Positions 39,489 to 47,313 of a stretch of DNA of 64,000 bases are shown piece after piece. A program made the translations under genes and the position numbers. Origin of the DNA: Rhodoligotrophos sp. CJ14 (GTDB taxonomy: Bacteria > Pseudomonadota > Alphaproteobacteria > Rhizobiales > Im1); NCBI RefSeq assembly GCF_038811545.1, contig NZ_CP133319.1, forward strand, positions 310,001 to 374,000, in the 5' to 3' direction. Position 1 is the stretch's first letter. The number at the start of each line of letters is the position of its first letter. A model generated the notes under the pieces. The model ran no database searches. It had not been told where the DNA came from and worked only from the letters and a program-made list of their open reading frames with translations.

Positions 39489-41174
39489 TTGACGTCCGGC
39501 GACGACATCCGGGACATTCAGACATCCCAGCACAGGCCGAAAGCCTATCCACCGCAGATCGCCTGGGACAGCCCATTGGAGCCGACCACGCTGCCGGAGA
39601 TTTTCGAGCAATCCGTTCGCCGGTTCGAATCAAAGCCCTGCACGAATTTCTTCGGTCAGACAATGACCTATGGGGAGCTTGGTGCCATGACGGACGAGAT
39701 TGCCGCTGGCCTTTCGAAGCTCGGGGTCGGCATTGGCACCCATCTCGGTCTCGTGCTGCCGAACTGCCCCTATTTCATCGCGTTCTTCTATGCCGGCCTC
39801 AAGCTCGGCGCCACGATCATCAGTTTCAATCCTCTCTATACAGTCGATGAGCTTGCATTTCAGGCCAGGGATGCCGAGGTCACTCTATTGGTGACCGTCG
39901 ATATCGCGGCAATCTTTGACAAAGTGAGCGCGCTTGCCGATCGCGGCATCGTCCAGCACGTGATCGTTTGTCCCTTCGCTGCCCAATTGCCGCCGGTGAA
40001 ACGCCTCCTGTTCACCACCTTCAAGCGCGGCGAGCGAGCCTCTGTGCCCGACGGCGGCACATATCTGCGCTTGCAGGATCTGCGTGGCCACGGCCGCACA
40101 TATCCCCTGCCTGATCTCGACACCCAGGATATTGCCGTTCTGCAATATACGGGAGGCACCACCGGCACGCCGAAAGGCGTGATGCTGACCCATGCCAATC
40201 TGACCGTAAATGTGAAGCAGGTGCGTTTGTGGTTTCACGGGGTCGAAGAAGGTGGCGAGCGCATCATGGGCATCCTGCCCTTCTTTCACGTCTTTGCGCT
40301 CACTGGTGTGATGAATCTCGCAATCGCTTCTGGCTTCGAGCTTATCCTGATGCCGCGCTTCCAGCTCGTGGAGGCGCTCCGGCTCATCCGGCGCTGCCGA
40401 GCGACGATCCTGCCGGGGGTGCCGACCATCTTCAATGCCCTCCTCAATCATCCCGGACTCGATAAGGCAGACCTCGCCAGTTTGAAATATTGCATCTCCG
40501 GTGGCGCGCCTTTGCCCCTCGAGGTCCGCAAGGCGTTTGAAGCGCTGTCCGGCTGCCGGCTGGTCGAGGGCTATGGCTTGAGCGAGACCTCGCCCGTGAC
40601 CCATATCAATCCCTTCGACGGGCCGAGCCGGGATGGATCGATCGGTCTGCCGATCCCTGGCACGATCGCTGAAATCCGCTCACTCGATGATCCCAAGCAA
40701 GCGCTGCCGCCAGGAGAAAATGGCGAGCTCTGTATTTCCGGCCCGCAGGTGATGAAAGGATATTGGAAGCAGCCGGATGAGACGGCGAAAGTCTTCGTCG
40801 GCAAATTTCTGCGGACGGGTGATGTCGGTCATCAAGATGAAGATGGCTTCGTCTATTTGGTGGACCGCATCAAGGACATCATCATCGCCTCGGGCTTCAA
40901 CGTCTATCCGCGGCGGATCGAGGAGGCCATACATGAACACCCGGCCGTCGCCGAGGTGACCGTCATTGGCATCCCTCACCCCTATCGCGGTGAGGCGCCG
41001 AAGGCTTTCGTGAAATTACGCGATGGGGCGAGCCTCACCGAGAGGGAGCTTCTCGATTTCCTCCAGGCCAAGCTTTCGAAGATTGAACTGCCGTCGGCGA
41101 TAGAGTTCCGGGATGAACTGCCGAAGACGCTGATTGGCAAGCTGTCGAAGAAAGAACTACGCCAATCCCAATAG
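39489..41174 (+). CDS. Long-chain fatty-acid-CoA ligase (AMP-binding enzyme)
   Basis: Adenylate-forming enzyme that activates fatty acids to acyl-CoA. Motif A3 is 'LQYTGGTTGTPKGVMLTH', A5 'EGYGLSETSPVTHINP', A7/A8 'RTGDVGHQDEDGFVYLVDRIKDIIIASGFNVYP', and the catalytic lysine lies near the C-terminus (LPKTLIGKLSKKELR). 561 residues. TTG 39489 is preferred as start because GGGGGAGG lies about five bases upstream. FadD-type is likely; the chain-length preference cannot be read from sequence. Confidence 0.9.
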   Translation: MTSGDDIRDIQTSQHRPKAYPPQIAWDSPLEPTTLPEIFEQSVRRFESKPCTNFFGQTMTYGELGAMTDEIAAGLSKLGVGIGTHLGLVLPNCPYFIAFFYAGLKLGATIISFNPLYTVDELAFQARDAEVTLLVTVDIAAIFDKVSALADRGIVQHVIVCPFAAQLPPVKRLLFTTFKRGERASVPDGGTYLRLQDLRGHGRTYPLPDLDTQDIAVLQYTGGTTGTPKGVMLTHANLTVNVKQVRLWFHGVEEGGERIMGILPFFHVFALTGVMNLAIASGFELILMPRFQLVEALRLIRRCRATILPGVPTIFNALLNHPGLDKADLASLKYCISGGAPLPLEVRKAFEALSGCRLVEGYGLSETSPVTHINPFDGPSRDGSIGLPIPGTIAEIRSLDDPKQALPPGENGELCISGPQVMKGYWKQPDETAKVFVGKFLRTGDVGHQDEDGFVYLVDRIKDIIIASGFNVYPRRIEEAIHEHPAVAEVTVIGIPHPYRGEAPKAFVKLRDGASLTERELLDFLQAKLSKIELPSAIEFRDELPKTLIGKLSKKELRQSQ

Positions 41175-41202
41175 AAACGGCCCAGACGAATCTGGGCCGT
41201 TT
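41175..41202 (+). terminator. Terminator after the acyl-CoA ligase
   Basis: A perfect 12-bp stem AAACGGCCCAGA / TCTGGGCCGTTT with a CGAA tetraloop starts at the base after the stop. A-tract before and T-tract after make it usable from both strands. Confidence 0.85.
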
Positions 41203-41213
41203 CCCCCCGCATC

Positions 41214-41441
41214 TTACAAGGCCGCTATAAATCGCAGTCTCTCGCGCTGAGGCTGTCCAGCAGCCCCGTCTTTTGTGGAGCCAATGCCGCCTGCAGCTTC
41301 GGTCGCTCCACAAAGGGTGCGATCTGTGACAACGCGCGGCTTTGTTTGGCGATCAGCGGCACCGGCCGCTTGGGGCGGAGCCAGACTCTCGCCGTCATAT
41401 CTGCCGGTCATGGACGCTCTGATGTTTCGGCTGTGCAACAT
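41214..41441 (-). CDS. Hypothetical 75-residue protein with a perfect Shine-Dalgarno
   Basis: ATG 41441 is preceded by GGAGGTGA, a full match to the anti-Shine-Dalgarno, four bases upstream. This is the main reason to believe the ORF. The product (MLHSRNIRASMTGRYDGES..., ending RERLRFIAAL) is not recognised and has no membrane segment, signal peptide or domain motif. The ribosome site overlaps the stop of the 40-residue ORF just upstream, so the pair could form a coupled micro-operon ending at the bidirectional terminator at 41175-41202. Confidence 0.4.
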   Translation of the reverse strand: MLHSRNIRASMTGRYDGESLAPPQAAGAADRQTKPRVVTDRTLCGATEAAGGIGSTKDGAAGQPQRERLRFIAAL

Positions 41442-41445
41442 GCCC

Positions 41446-41568
41446 TCACCTCCCACCTTGTATCAGGGTCAAAATCGCAAAGACGACGGCTGCGGATGTC
41501 GAGTAGAACAGAACGTCTACAATGACATGCTTCCGCTCCCGCCCGAACGCCAATACCGCCCGTGCCAT
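41446..41568 (-). CDS. Hypothetical 40-residue single-pass membrane peptide
   Basis: Read directly from the minus strand: MARAVLAFGRERKHVIVDVL then FYSTSAAVVFAILTLIQGGR. A basic segment is followed by one hydrophobic helix (about residues 15-36), a typical small inner-membrane protein layout. A GGTGAG sequence just before the ATG could be a weak ribosome site. Its stop lies within the ribosome site of the 75-residue ORF. About 110 bases upstream is a three-unit operator-like repeat (41679-41705). No homology is claimed. Confidence 0.4.
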   Translation of the reverse strand: MARAVLAFGRERKHVIVDVLFYSTSAAVVFAILTLIQGGR

Positions 41569-41678
41569 AACTCACCCGATCAATATGATAAATCCGAAGT
41601 CGCATTATTTGAATATCGGGCAATTGTGGCGGCCCGGTGGTCGAGTATTCACAATTGTTCGTAGCTTAGTTAATAAAC

Positions 41679-41705
41679 TGTAACACTTGGTAACAAAGTG
41701 TAACA
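41679..41705 (-). promoter_or_regulatory. Three GTAAC units at exact 10-bp spacing, OmpR-family-like operator
   Basis: GTAACA occurs at 41680, 41690 and 41700, giving TGTAAC-N4-GGTAAC-N4-TGTAAC. Read on the minus strand this is three GTTAC(A/C) units one helical turn apart, the arrangement I recall for OmpR-type regulators (GTTACA-N4-GTTACA). It lies upstream of the minus-strand 40-residue ORF and between it and the phosphoketolase terminator. The regulator's identity is inference. Confidence 0.5.
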
Positions 41706-41729
41706 AAGCCTGTGGATGCGTCGCCCGCG

Positions 41730-41750
41730 AACACTTGTCCGGCAAGTGTT
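41730..41750 (-). terminator. Hairpin after the phosphoketolase gene
   Basis: AACACTTG / CAAGTGTT, 8-bp stem with a five-base loop, 22 bases beyond the minus-strand stop at 41772. T-rich sequence follows on the minus strand. Confidence 0.65.
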
Positions 41751-41771
41751 GCCGCTACGCCCCATGCCGGG

Positions 41772-44174
41772 TCAATGAGTGACCTCCTCAATGCCCCATT
41801 CCTCGATTTCGGGCATGTCCTTGCCATGAAGGCGGATATAGGACCGGTGCTCGGCGAGCTTGTCCTCCAGCCGCCGCACCAGCGCCCGGCCTGCAGCGCC
41901 CCCGCGATCGGGAAGCCTGTCCAAAGCTGAAATGGCCAAGTGAAAGCGGTCGAGCCTGTTCAGCACCACCATGTCGAAGGGGGTCGTGGTGGTCCCCTCC
42001 TCCTGATAGCCATGCACATGGAAGTTGTCGTGGTTCGGCCGCTTATAGGTGAGCCGGTGAATGAGCTGGGGATAGCCGTGAAAGGCGAAGATCACCGGCT
42101 GGTTTGTGGTGAACAGTGCTGAGAATGCGTCATCGGAGATGCCATGGGGATGATCCTTCGGCGAAACCAGCGCCATCAGATCGACCACATTGACCACCCG
42201 GACCGCGAGGTCAGGCAGATTCTGACGCAGAAGCTGGGCGGCCGCGACCGTCTCCATCGTCGGCACATCGCCAGCGCAGGCAAGCACCACATCGACCTCA
42301 CCGTCGCGCTCATTGCCGGCCCATGACCAGCGGCCGATTCCGGCCTCGCAATGGGCTGCAGCCGCATCGATGTCGAGCCATTGCGGCGAGGGCTGCTTGC
42401 CCGCCACGATGACATTGATGCGGTCATACGTTCTCAAGCAATGATCGGTGACCCAGAGCAGGCAATTGGCATCCGGCGGCAGATAGACCCGCACAATATC
42501 AGGCTTCTTGTTCACCAAATGGTCGATGAAGCCCGGATCTTGATGACTGAACCCATTGTGGTCCTGCCGCCAAACGTGGGATGTCAGCAGGTAGTTGAGC
42601 GAGGAAATTGGCGCGCGCCAGGAAAGATCGCGGGTCACCTTCAGCCATTTCGCATGCTGGTTGACCATGGAATCGACGATATGGATGAAGGCCTCGTAGC
42701 AGGAGAACAGGCCGTGGCGGCCGGTGAGCAGATATCCCTCGAGCCAGCCCTGGCAGAGATGCTCGCTCAAGACCTCCATCACCCTGCCCTGCGGCGCAAG
42801 CCCGAGATCCTCCGGCAGGATAGGCTCGCGCCAGACCCGGTCCGTCACCTCGAACACGGCATCGAGGCGGTTGGATGTGGTCTCATCCGGCCCCACCAGC
42901 CGGAAATTGCGCGCCTCTTCATTCCGCGCGATCACATCACGGAGAAAATGCCCCATCTGGCGGGTTGCCTCGCCGCGCGTGCCGCCGGGATGGCTCACCG
43001 GCAGCGCGTGCTCCCGGTAATCCGGCATGATCAGCGGCTTGCGAAGAAGCCCGCCATTGGCATGCGGATTGGCACCCATCCGGCGGGTGCCGCGCGGTGC
43101 CAGGGCGCGCAGCTCCGGCTTGAGCCGGCCGGTCGCATCGAACAGGCTCTCCGGCTCATAGCTCCGCATCCATTCTTCGAGCAGCTTGAGATGTGCGGGC
43201 TTTTCGGCAAGTTCCGCGAGCGGCACCTGGTGGGACCGCCAGAACCCCTCGACCTTCTCGCCATCGACCACCTTGGGGCCGGTCCAGCCCTTCGGCGAGC
43301 GCAACACGATCATTGGCCAGCGAGGGGTGCCCGTGGAATGATCCGCTGAACCCTCCCGCGCGGTTCTTTGGATTGCTCTTATCCGATCGAGAACCCTGTC
43401 GAGTGTCGCGGCCATGACCTTGTGCATGAACATGGGCTCGTGCCCTTCAACGAAGAACGGCTCATAGCCATAGCCTTCGAACAGCCGCCTGAGATCGTCA
43501 TCAGACATGCGTCCGAGAATGGTGGGATTGGCAATCTTGTAGCCATTGAGGTGCAGGATCGGCAGGACCGCGCCGTCGCCTCTCGGATCGAGGAATTTGT
43601 TGGAATGCCAAGATGCCGCGAGCGCCCCTGTCTCCGCCTCCCCATCCCCGATCACGCAGGCAACGATCAGCGAGGGATTGTCGAATGCTGCCCCGAATGC
43701 ATGGGCCAGCGCATAGCCAAGTTCGCCGCCTTCATGGATTGATCCGGGTGTTTCCGGTGCGGCATGGCTCGGTATGCCGCCGGGAAACGAGAATTGCCGG
43801 AACAGCCGGCGCATGCCCTCCACGTCTTCGCTGACCTCGGGATAGATCTCGGAATAGGTGCCTTCAAGATAGGTATTGGCCACCACTGCCGGCCCCCCGT
43901 GACCTGGGCCGCAAATGAAGATCATGTCGAGATCATCGCGGAGGATTACCCGGTTGAGATGGGCATAGATGAAGTTCAAGCCCGGCGTTGTTCCCCAATG
44001 ACCGAGGAGGCGCGGCTTGATATGAGCCAGCGTGAGCTCTTCGCGAAGCAGGGGATTGTCCAGGAGATAGATCTGTCCGACGGAGAGGTAATTGGCTGCG
44101 CGCCAATACGCATCGAGTTTCAAAAAATCTTGCTCTGACAGGCTCGCCGGCAGGGCCTGCTGTTTGTCCCTCAT
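41772..44174 (-). CDS. xfp: Phosphoketolase (xylulose-5-phosphate/fructose-6-phosphate)
   Basis: ThDP enzyme that cleaves xylulose-5-P or fructose-6-P with phosphate to acetyl-P plus glyceraldehyde-3-P or erythrose-4-P. ATG 44174 has AAGGAG seven bases upstream and gives 800 residues, the family length. Signatures: '[20 protein letters not shown]', '[17 protein letters not shown]', the ThDP-binding [19 protein letters not shown], and '[17 protein letters not shown]'. No ackA or pta is in the window, so the route from acetyl-P to acetyl-CoA must be elsewhere. Monocistronic, with its own hairpin terminator. Confidence 0.95.
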   Translation of the reverse strand: MRDKQQALPASLSEQDFLKLDAYWRAANYLSVGQIYLLDNPLLREELTLAHIKPRLLGHWGTTPGLNFIYAHLNRVILRDDLDMIFICGPGHGGPAVVANTYLEGTYSEIYPEVSEDVEGMRRLFRQFSFPGGIPSHAAPETPGSIHEGGELGYALAHAFGAAFDNPSLIVACVIGDGEAETGALAASWHSNKFLDPRGDGAVLPILHLNGYKIANPTILGRMSDDDLRRLFEGYGYEPFFVEGHEPMFMHKVMAATLDRVLDRIRAIQRTAREGSADHSTGTPRWPMIVLRSPKGWTGPKVVDGEKVEGFWRSHQVPLAELAEKPAHLKLLEEWMRSYEPESLFDATGRLKPELRALAPRGTRRMGANPHANGGLLRKPLIMPDYREHALPVSHPGGTRGEATRQMGHFLRDVIARNEEARNFRLVGPDETTSNRLDAVFEVTDRVWREPILPEDLGLAPQGRVMEVLSEHLCQGWLEGYLLTGRHGLFSCYEAFIHIVDSMVNQHAKWLKVTRDLSWRAPISSLNYLLTSHVWRQDHNGFSHQDPGFIDHLVNKKPDIVRVYLPPDANCLLWVTDHCLRTYDRINVIVAGKQPSPQWLDIDAAAAHCEAGIGRWSWAGNERDGEVDVVLACAGDVPTMETVAAAQLLRQNLPDLAVRVVNVVDLMALVSPKDHPHGISDDAFSALFTTNQPVIFAFHGYPQLIHRLTYKRPNHDNFHVHGYQEEGTTTTPFDMVVLNRLDRFHLAISALDRLPDRGGAAGRALVRRLEDKLAEHRSYIRLHGKDMPEIEEWGIEEVTH

Positions 44175-44331
44175 CGCAGTCTCCTTGCTGCAGCATGCTT
44201 GGCGAGAACCGCTGGAGCCAGCGGTTGGTTGCACGGCCGACTCCGACGCTTGAGACACGTCCCCGATGAAGTCACGAACCTGTGACCAGCCCCATGGAAC
44301 CATTGCGTTAACCGAGCGTTACCACATCATA

Positions 44332-44422
44332 CGATCACTGCCCCCGGTGATCGGAGATCAGGCTTCCTATCCCCGCGGAACCGATCTCAGAAAGGCCCCG
44401 GTGCTCCCCCCACCGGGGCTTT
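44332..44422 (+). ncRNA. Candidate structured small RNA or leader element upstream of xfp and DUF3096 gene
   Basis: Three hairpins in a row with no ORF: CGATCAC/GTGATCG (44332-44353), GAGATC/GATCTC with an internal GGCTTCC...GGAACC pairing (44354-44388), and GCCCCGGTG/CACCGGGGC (44395-44419) followed by TTTGTCTGT, a factor-independent terminator on the plus strand. No plus-strand gene lies upstream for it to terminate, which suggests a short RNA of about 90 bases. A weak promoter (TTGCGT at 44303, CATCAT about 16 bases on) is possible. The alternative is a folded 5' leader of the minus-strand xfp transcript. A further hairpin, AACCGCTG/CAGCGGTT (44207-44226), lies in that leader. Confidence 0.35.
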
Positions 44423-44510
44423 GTCTGTGTACTGTCTGCTGTCGGGATGGCTCCGACTCAGGCATGGTGCTTTGCTCCGCATTCCAACAGCCCGGAGAGC
44501 AAAACAGCCT

Positions 44511-44654
44511 ATGAGCATCACCATCGAACCCGCGATGATCCAGCCGCTGATCGCCCTGGTGGCTGGCATCCTGATCCTGCTTTTCCCGAAGCTTCTGAAC
44601 TATGTGGTGGCGATCTATCTGATCGCGGTCGGATTGCTCGGCCTTTTCCGATAA
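44511..44654 (+). CDS. DUF3096 family small membrane protein
   Basis: 47 residues, MSITIEPAMIQPLIALVAG then a hairpin of two hydrophobic segments (LIALVAGILILLFPKLLNYV and AIYLIAVGLLGLF). This matches the tiny DUF3096 family, whose members have an 'LLNYVVAIYLI..G' motif. An inner-membrane location is expected; function unknown. ATG 44511 has GGAGAG about 13 bases upstream, which is distant. Followed by a strong hairpin at 44661. Confidence 0.8.
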   Translation: MSITIEPAMIQPLIALVAGILILLFPKLLNYVVAIYLIAVGLLGLFR

Positions 44655-44660
44655 CGAAAA

Positions 44661-44685
44661 TGGGCCGAGCGATGCGCTCGGCCCA
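44661..44685. terminator. Bidirectional hairpin between the DUF3096 and BA14K genes
   Basis: TGGGCCGAGCG / CGCTCGGCCCA, 11-bp perfect stem, loop ATG. An A-rich stretch precedes it and TTGCTTT follows at a distance. It serves the plus gene ending at 44654 and the minus gene ending at 44715. Confidence 0.75.
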
Positions 44686-44714
44686 AGATGTTGCTTTCCG
44701 TACTGACTGCCTGC

Positions 44715-45266
44715 TTAGCGGCAGAACGCCTGTCGACCGGAATACGTGACGAAATATCCCGTATTCGGATCGAAGCTGCGATACCGGCTAGAGCAGTACC
44801 GGTACCATGCTGGCGTCCAAGGCTGCAGGCCGCCACCCACATACGCTGTCCGGTAGCCATAGCCATAGCCATAGACTGGAGCCGTGGCGAGCGCGGCCGC
44901 GCCCAATCCAAGCCCAAGCCCTAAGCCGACGAGCGGTCCGGGACCCCAGCCGCCACGCCAGCCGTGCCGGTGACCCCAGCCCCAACGCGGTCCGTGTCCC
45001 CAGCCTCCACGCCAGCCCCAACGCGGACCACCGCCCCAACGGGCGCCGCGCCAGCCGCCGCCATAGCCACCACGCCAGCCGCCGCCCCAGCGGCCACCAC
45101 CGCCGCCGCGCCAACGCACCTGTTCGGCGCCAAAGCTTGCGGACTGCCGCATGCTATCGCCCATCGTGATCGTGCTGATTGGAGAGGCGGCCGAGGCCGG
45201 ATTTGGCGCCGTAGCGGCCAGTCCGATGACCATCGCTCCTGCAATACCCAACATTAAGCTCTTCAT
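44715..45266 (-). CDS. BA14K-family secreted protein, Gly/Trp/Arg-rich
   Basis: Signal peptide (MKSLMLGIAGAMVIGLAATA...ASA), then a Gly/Trp/Arg-rich repeat region (RWRGGGGGRWGGGWRGGYGG and GPRWGWRGGWGHG-like units, about 50-115), a Gly/Leu hydrophobic segment (LVGLGLGLGLGAAALATAPV), and a C-terminal BA14K-like module with 'YCSSRYRSFDPNTGYFVTYSG' and a final Cys. BA14K was described as a Brucella surface protein with lectin-like activity. ATG 45266 is chosen because GGAG lies six bases upstream; ATG 45272 overlaps the ribosome site. Confidence 0.8.
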   Translation of the reverse strand: MKSLMLGIAGAMVIGLAATAPNPASAASPISTITMGDSMRQSASFGAEQVRWRGGGGGRWGGGWRGGYGGGWRGARWGGGPRWGWRGGWGHGPRWGWGHRHGWRGGWGPGPLVGLGLGLGLGAAALATAPVYGYGYGYRTAYVGGGLQPWTPAWYRYCSSRYRSFDPNTGYFVTYSGRQAFCR

Positions 45267-45711
45267 CGTCATCTCCTTCGGTCCAGGCGGAATCGCCGGG
45301 CCTGTGTGAAGACGCTCGCTGTCTGCCCCGTTCTCCTTCCGCCAGCACGTGATGTGGCCGGCGGACTAGGTCGGCGCTCCCCGGTGTATGTGTCACCTAA
45401 CGCCGGCCTGCTGAAAAAGCTCCCGACGAGTAATAAGATGATGATGTGCCTGAAACTGTGAACCGAGCCTGAACGCCGGGCGTGCAATACCGATGGCGCA
45501 TCCAGCAAGGCGCTGAGATGCCACCCATTCTTACCCAATCGTAAACGGCATCCAGGCAGATCGGTCGTTATGGACCGTCCGCCCCTTGCGGCGGCGGATT
45601 GACCGGATTTCTCCAGAGCCATTCCGCCGCCGCGGCCGGCCGCTCACCCCTTATTCATTGATCGCAGCGCCGAGGACAGAGGTTCCTCCCCGCGCGATTG
45701 TACTTCCACCC
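45267..45711. other. Intergenic region upstream of the BA14K-family gene
   Basis: 445 bases with no convincing gene. The reading frames on both strands lack ribosome sites and family-like sequence. It should hold the BA14K promoter. Confidence 0.4.
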
Positions 45712-45912
45712 TCAGGCGAGTTCGACATCCCGGGAGGGACCTGTATCCCGCAACCCGGAAGGACGAGGCCGCCGTTGATACGCGATGCCCATTGGCCGTG
45801 GCCCGCACAGGACCATCACCACTTTGCCCCGCTGTTGCAGTGCATAGCCTTTTACCGGGTTGGGCTCGTCAAGTTCAGAGAGACGCGGGCCGTCCTTCTC
45901 CGGCGCATTCAT
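45712..45912 (-). CDS. Hypothetical 66-residue protein
   Basis: Product MNAPEKDGPRLSELDEPNPV...; not recognised. Hydrophilic N-terminal half, then 'KVVMVLCGPRPMGIAYQRRP', then a basic/Pro-rich tail. AAGGGGA lies about eight bases before ATG 45912, and codons favour G/C in third position as in neighbouring genes. There is no signal or membrane segment. The overlapping plus-strand frame (45586-45930) looks worse. It could still be a chance ORF. Confidence 0.4.
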   Translation of the reverse strand: MNAPEKDGPRLSELDEPNPVKGYALQQRGKVVMVLCGPRPMGIAYQRRPRPSGLRDTGPSRDVELA

Positions 45913-45969
45913 CCGATTGTCCCCTTCTAGATGCCGATCGTTTGAGCCGAACGCCTCGGCCCCGACACT

Positions 45970-46521
45970 CTACGGAACTCGCATTCCACCGATGCCCTCG
46001 GGCGTGGGCCGGTCACCACCGTCATCCCACCCTCCCTGGATACCGCTCACAGCCTCGGATCGGGCGGTATCCACAAATCCGACCATTCCCGAGCCGCCGG
46101 CGATCGTTTGGATCCCTTTGGCCCGACAGAGCGCAATGGCGGTATCGGTTAATTGCCTGGCAATCATGGAGCGATATTTGGACCGCTTAATGACGAGTCT
46201 GTCCAAAATCGCCGTCCTGTCGACGGTGCGGACCCGTAGCGCGCCCACGACATCATTGCCGTCGCAAGCCATTAGGTGAGTTGCGCTAAGATCGCCCTCA
46301 TCGATATCGGTAACGTCCGGCAGGAGGCTGCCCGAAAGGCAGGCTGCCGTACGCAATGCGAATACCCGATTGAGCTCCTCAATTGATTCAACAACGGCAA
46401 CCGACAGTGATCGGTCGCCTCTCCTGCTGCCTACACGCCTCCGCTCGCTTGGTTTGGCTAAACGCGAATCCGCGTCACCCCCCTGCCGCGCGGTAAGGCG
46501 GAACAACCGGCTGCTCTCCAT
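45970..46521 (-). CDS. GNAT-like acyltransferase-fold protein
   Basis: 183 residues. After a basic N-terminal ~35 residues, the sequence follows a GNAT or acyl-homoserine-lactone-synthase-like pattern: 'ELNRVFALRTAACLS' (helix 1), 'THLMACDGNDVVGALRVRTVDRTAILDRLVIKRSKYRSMIARQLTDTAIALCRAKGIQTIAG' (central sheet and acyl-CoA-binding helix). The substrate is unknown. GAGGAGG lies five bases before ATG 46521, a strong ribosome site. The ~80 bases upstream are AT-rich with several GTTAAC-type sequences. Confidence 0.6.
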   Translation of the reverse strand: MESSRLFRLTARQGGDADSRLAKPSERRRVGSRRGDRSLSVAVVESIEELNRVFALRTAACLSGSLLPDVTDIDEGDLSATHLMACDGNDVVGALRVRTVDRTAILDRLVIKRSKYRSMIARQLTDTAIALCRAKGIQTIAGGSGMVGFVDTARSEAVSGIQGGWDDGGDRPTPEGIGGMRVP

Positions 46522-46601
46522 GTGGCCTCCTCGAGCAACAGCTGGCCTATACGCCGTCTTAACCTTACCGAAACGTTAACCAGACGGGTAACATTTGTTG
46601 A

Positions 46602-47123
46602 TTATTTGGTTAACCGCGGCGGTTTCCGGGCAAGTTTCTGTTCTGAGATCAGCTCACGACGCATGGGCGCCGGTTCGTCCTCGGGGAATGGAAAGGAAAC
46701 ACAGCCCTCGGTCACGCAGACCGCTGAGATCTCTCCTTGCGGGTCACGGCTCCATGTCAGCCGGCTGCCACAGAAGGGGCAAGGCACATCGCCCGCCGCA
46801 CCGGGGCTCTTGGGGGTCTTCGCAAGGGCGGCTCGGATCTTCATGGCCCGCTCCATCGCTTCATAGAGAAGACGAGCCTGCTCTTCGAGTTCTCGTGCGG
46901 AGGGTTCGGCATAAAGGGAACATTGAAAACACCCCTCCCCCTTCGAGTGGCACGGCCGATTCTCGATGGAGCTGTCCACCGCTACACATTGTTCCGCGAC
47001 AGGAACCCCCTTCTGACAGGGCATGCCGAGAAGGACTGAATCCCTGTAATGCTTGCAGATCCCGCGCTTTAGGAACACGTAAACGCCCTCGCTTGATCGA
47101 ACGAAGGAAGCTAGGCTTCTCAT
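46602..47123 (-). CDS. Cys-rich zinc-ribbon protein, unknown function
   Basis: 173 residues. Paired cysteines occur at C23...C36, CHSKGEGCFQC (about 58-68), and a C-terminal zinc-ribbon-like CPFCGSRL...CVTEGC (about 115-140). A helical segment rich in Glu/Ala/Met (ELEEQARLLYEAMERAMKIRAAL) lies between. Probably cytoplasmic and metal-binding; no named family recognised. The start (ATG 47123) has only a weak ribosome site. Divergent from the OmpA-family gene. Confidence 0.6.
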   Translation of the reverse strand: MRSLASFVRSSEGVYVFLKRGICKHYRDSVLLGMPCQKGVPVAEQCVAVDSSIENRPCHSKGEGCFQCSLYAEPSARELEEQARLLYEAMERAMKIRAALAKTPKSPGAAGDVPCPFCGSRLTWSRDPQGEISAVCVTEGCVSFPFPEDEPAPMRRELISEQKLARKPPRLTK

Positions 47124-47313
47124 CCTGCCGCAGCAAGCTCAGCCACCCATGATCGTTAACGAAGGGGCTGACTGGTTAATTTTTCCTTACTGCCAGACCT
47201 CACTTGCCGGAACCAGTGCTCTGTTCAGGGATTGTTCAGGGCCGACTGGGCGTCATGTCGTTAACGTTATCCGATTGTTATCCCTGCCCAATGGCGCGGG
47301 AGGAGGAGGCTAG

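Noticed and set aside
42351-43349. 332-codon plus-strand ORF inside xfp
   Set aside because: Antisense to conserved phosphoketolase sequence, with no independent signal.
44303-44322. Possible CtrA site TTAACCGAGCGTTACC upstream of xfp
   Set aside because: Second half-site is imperfect and TTAA/GTTAAC sequences are common in intergenic DNA throughout the window.
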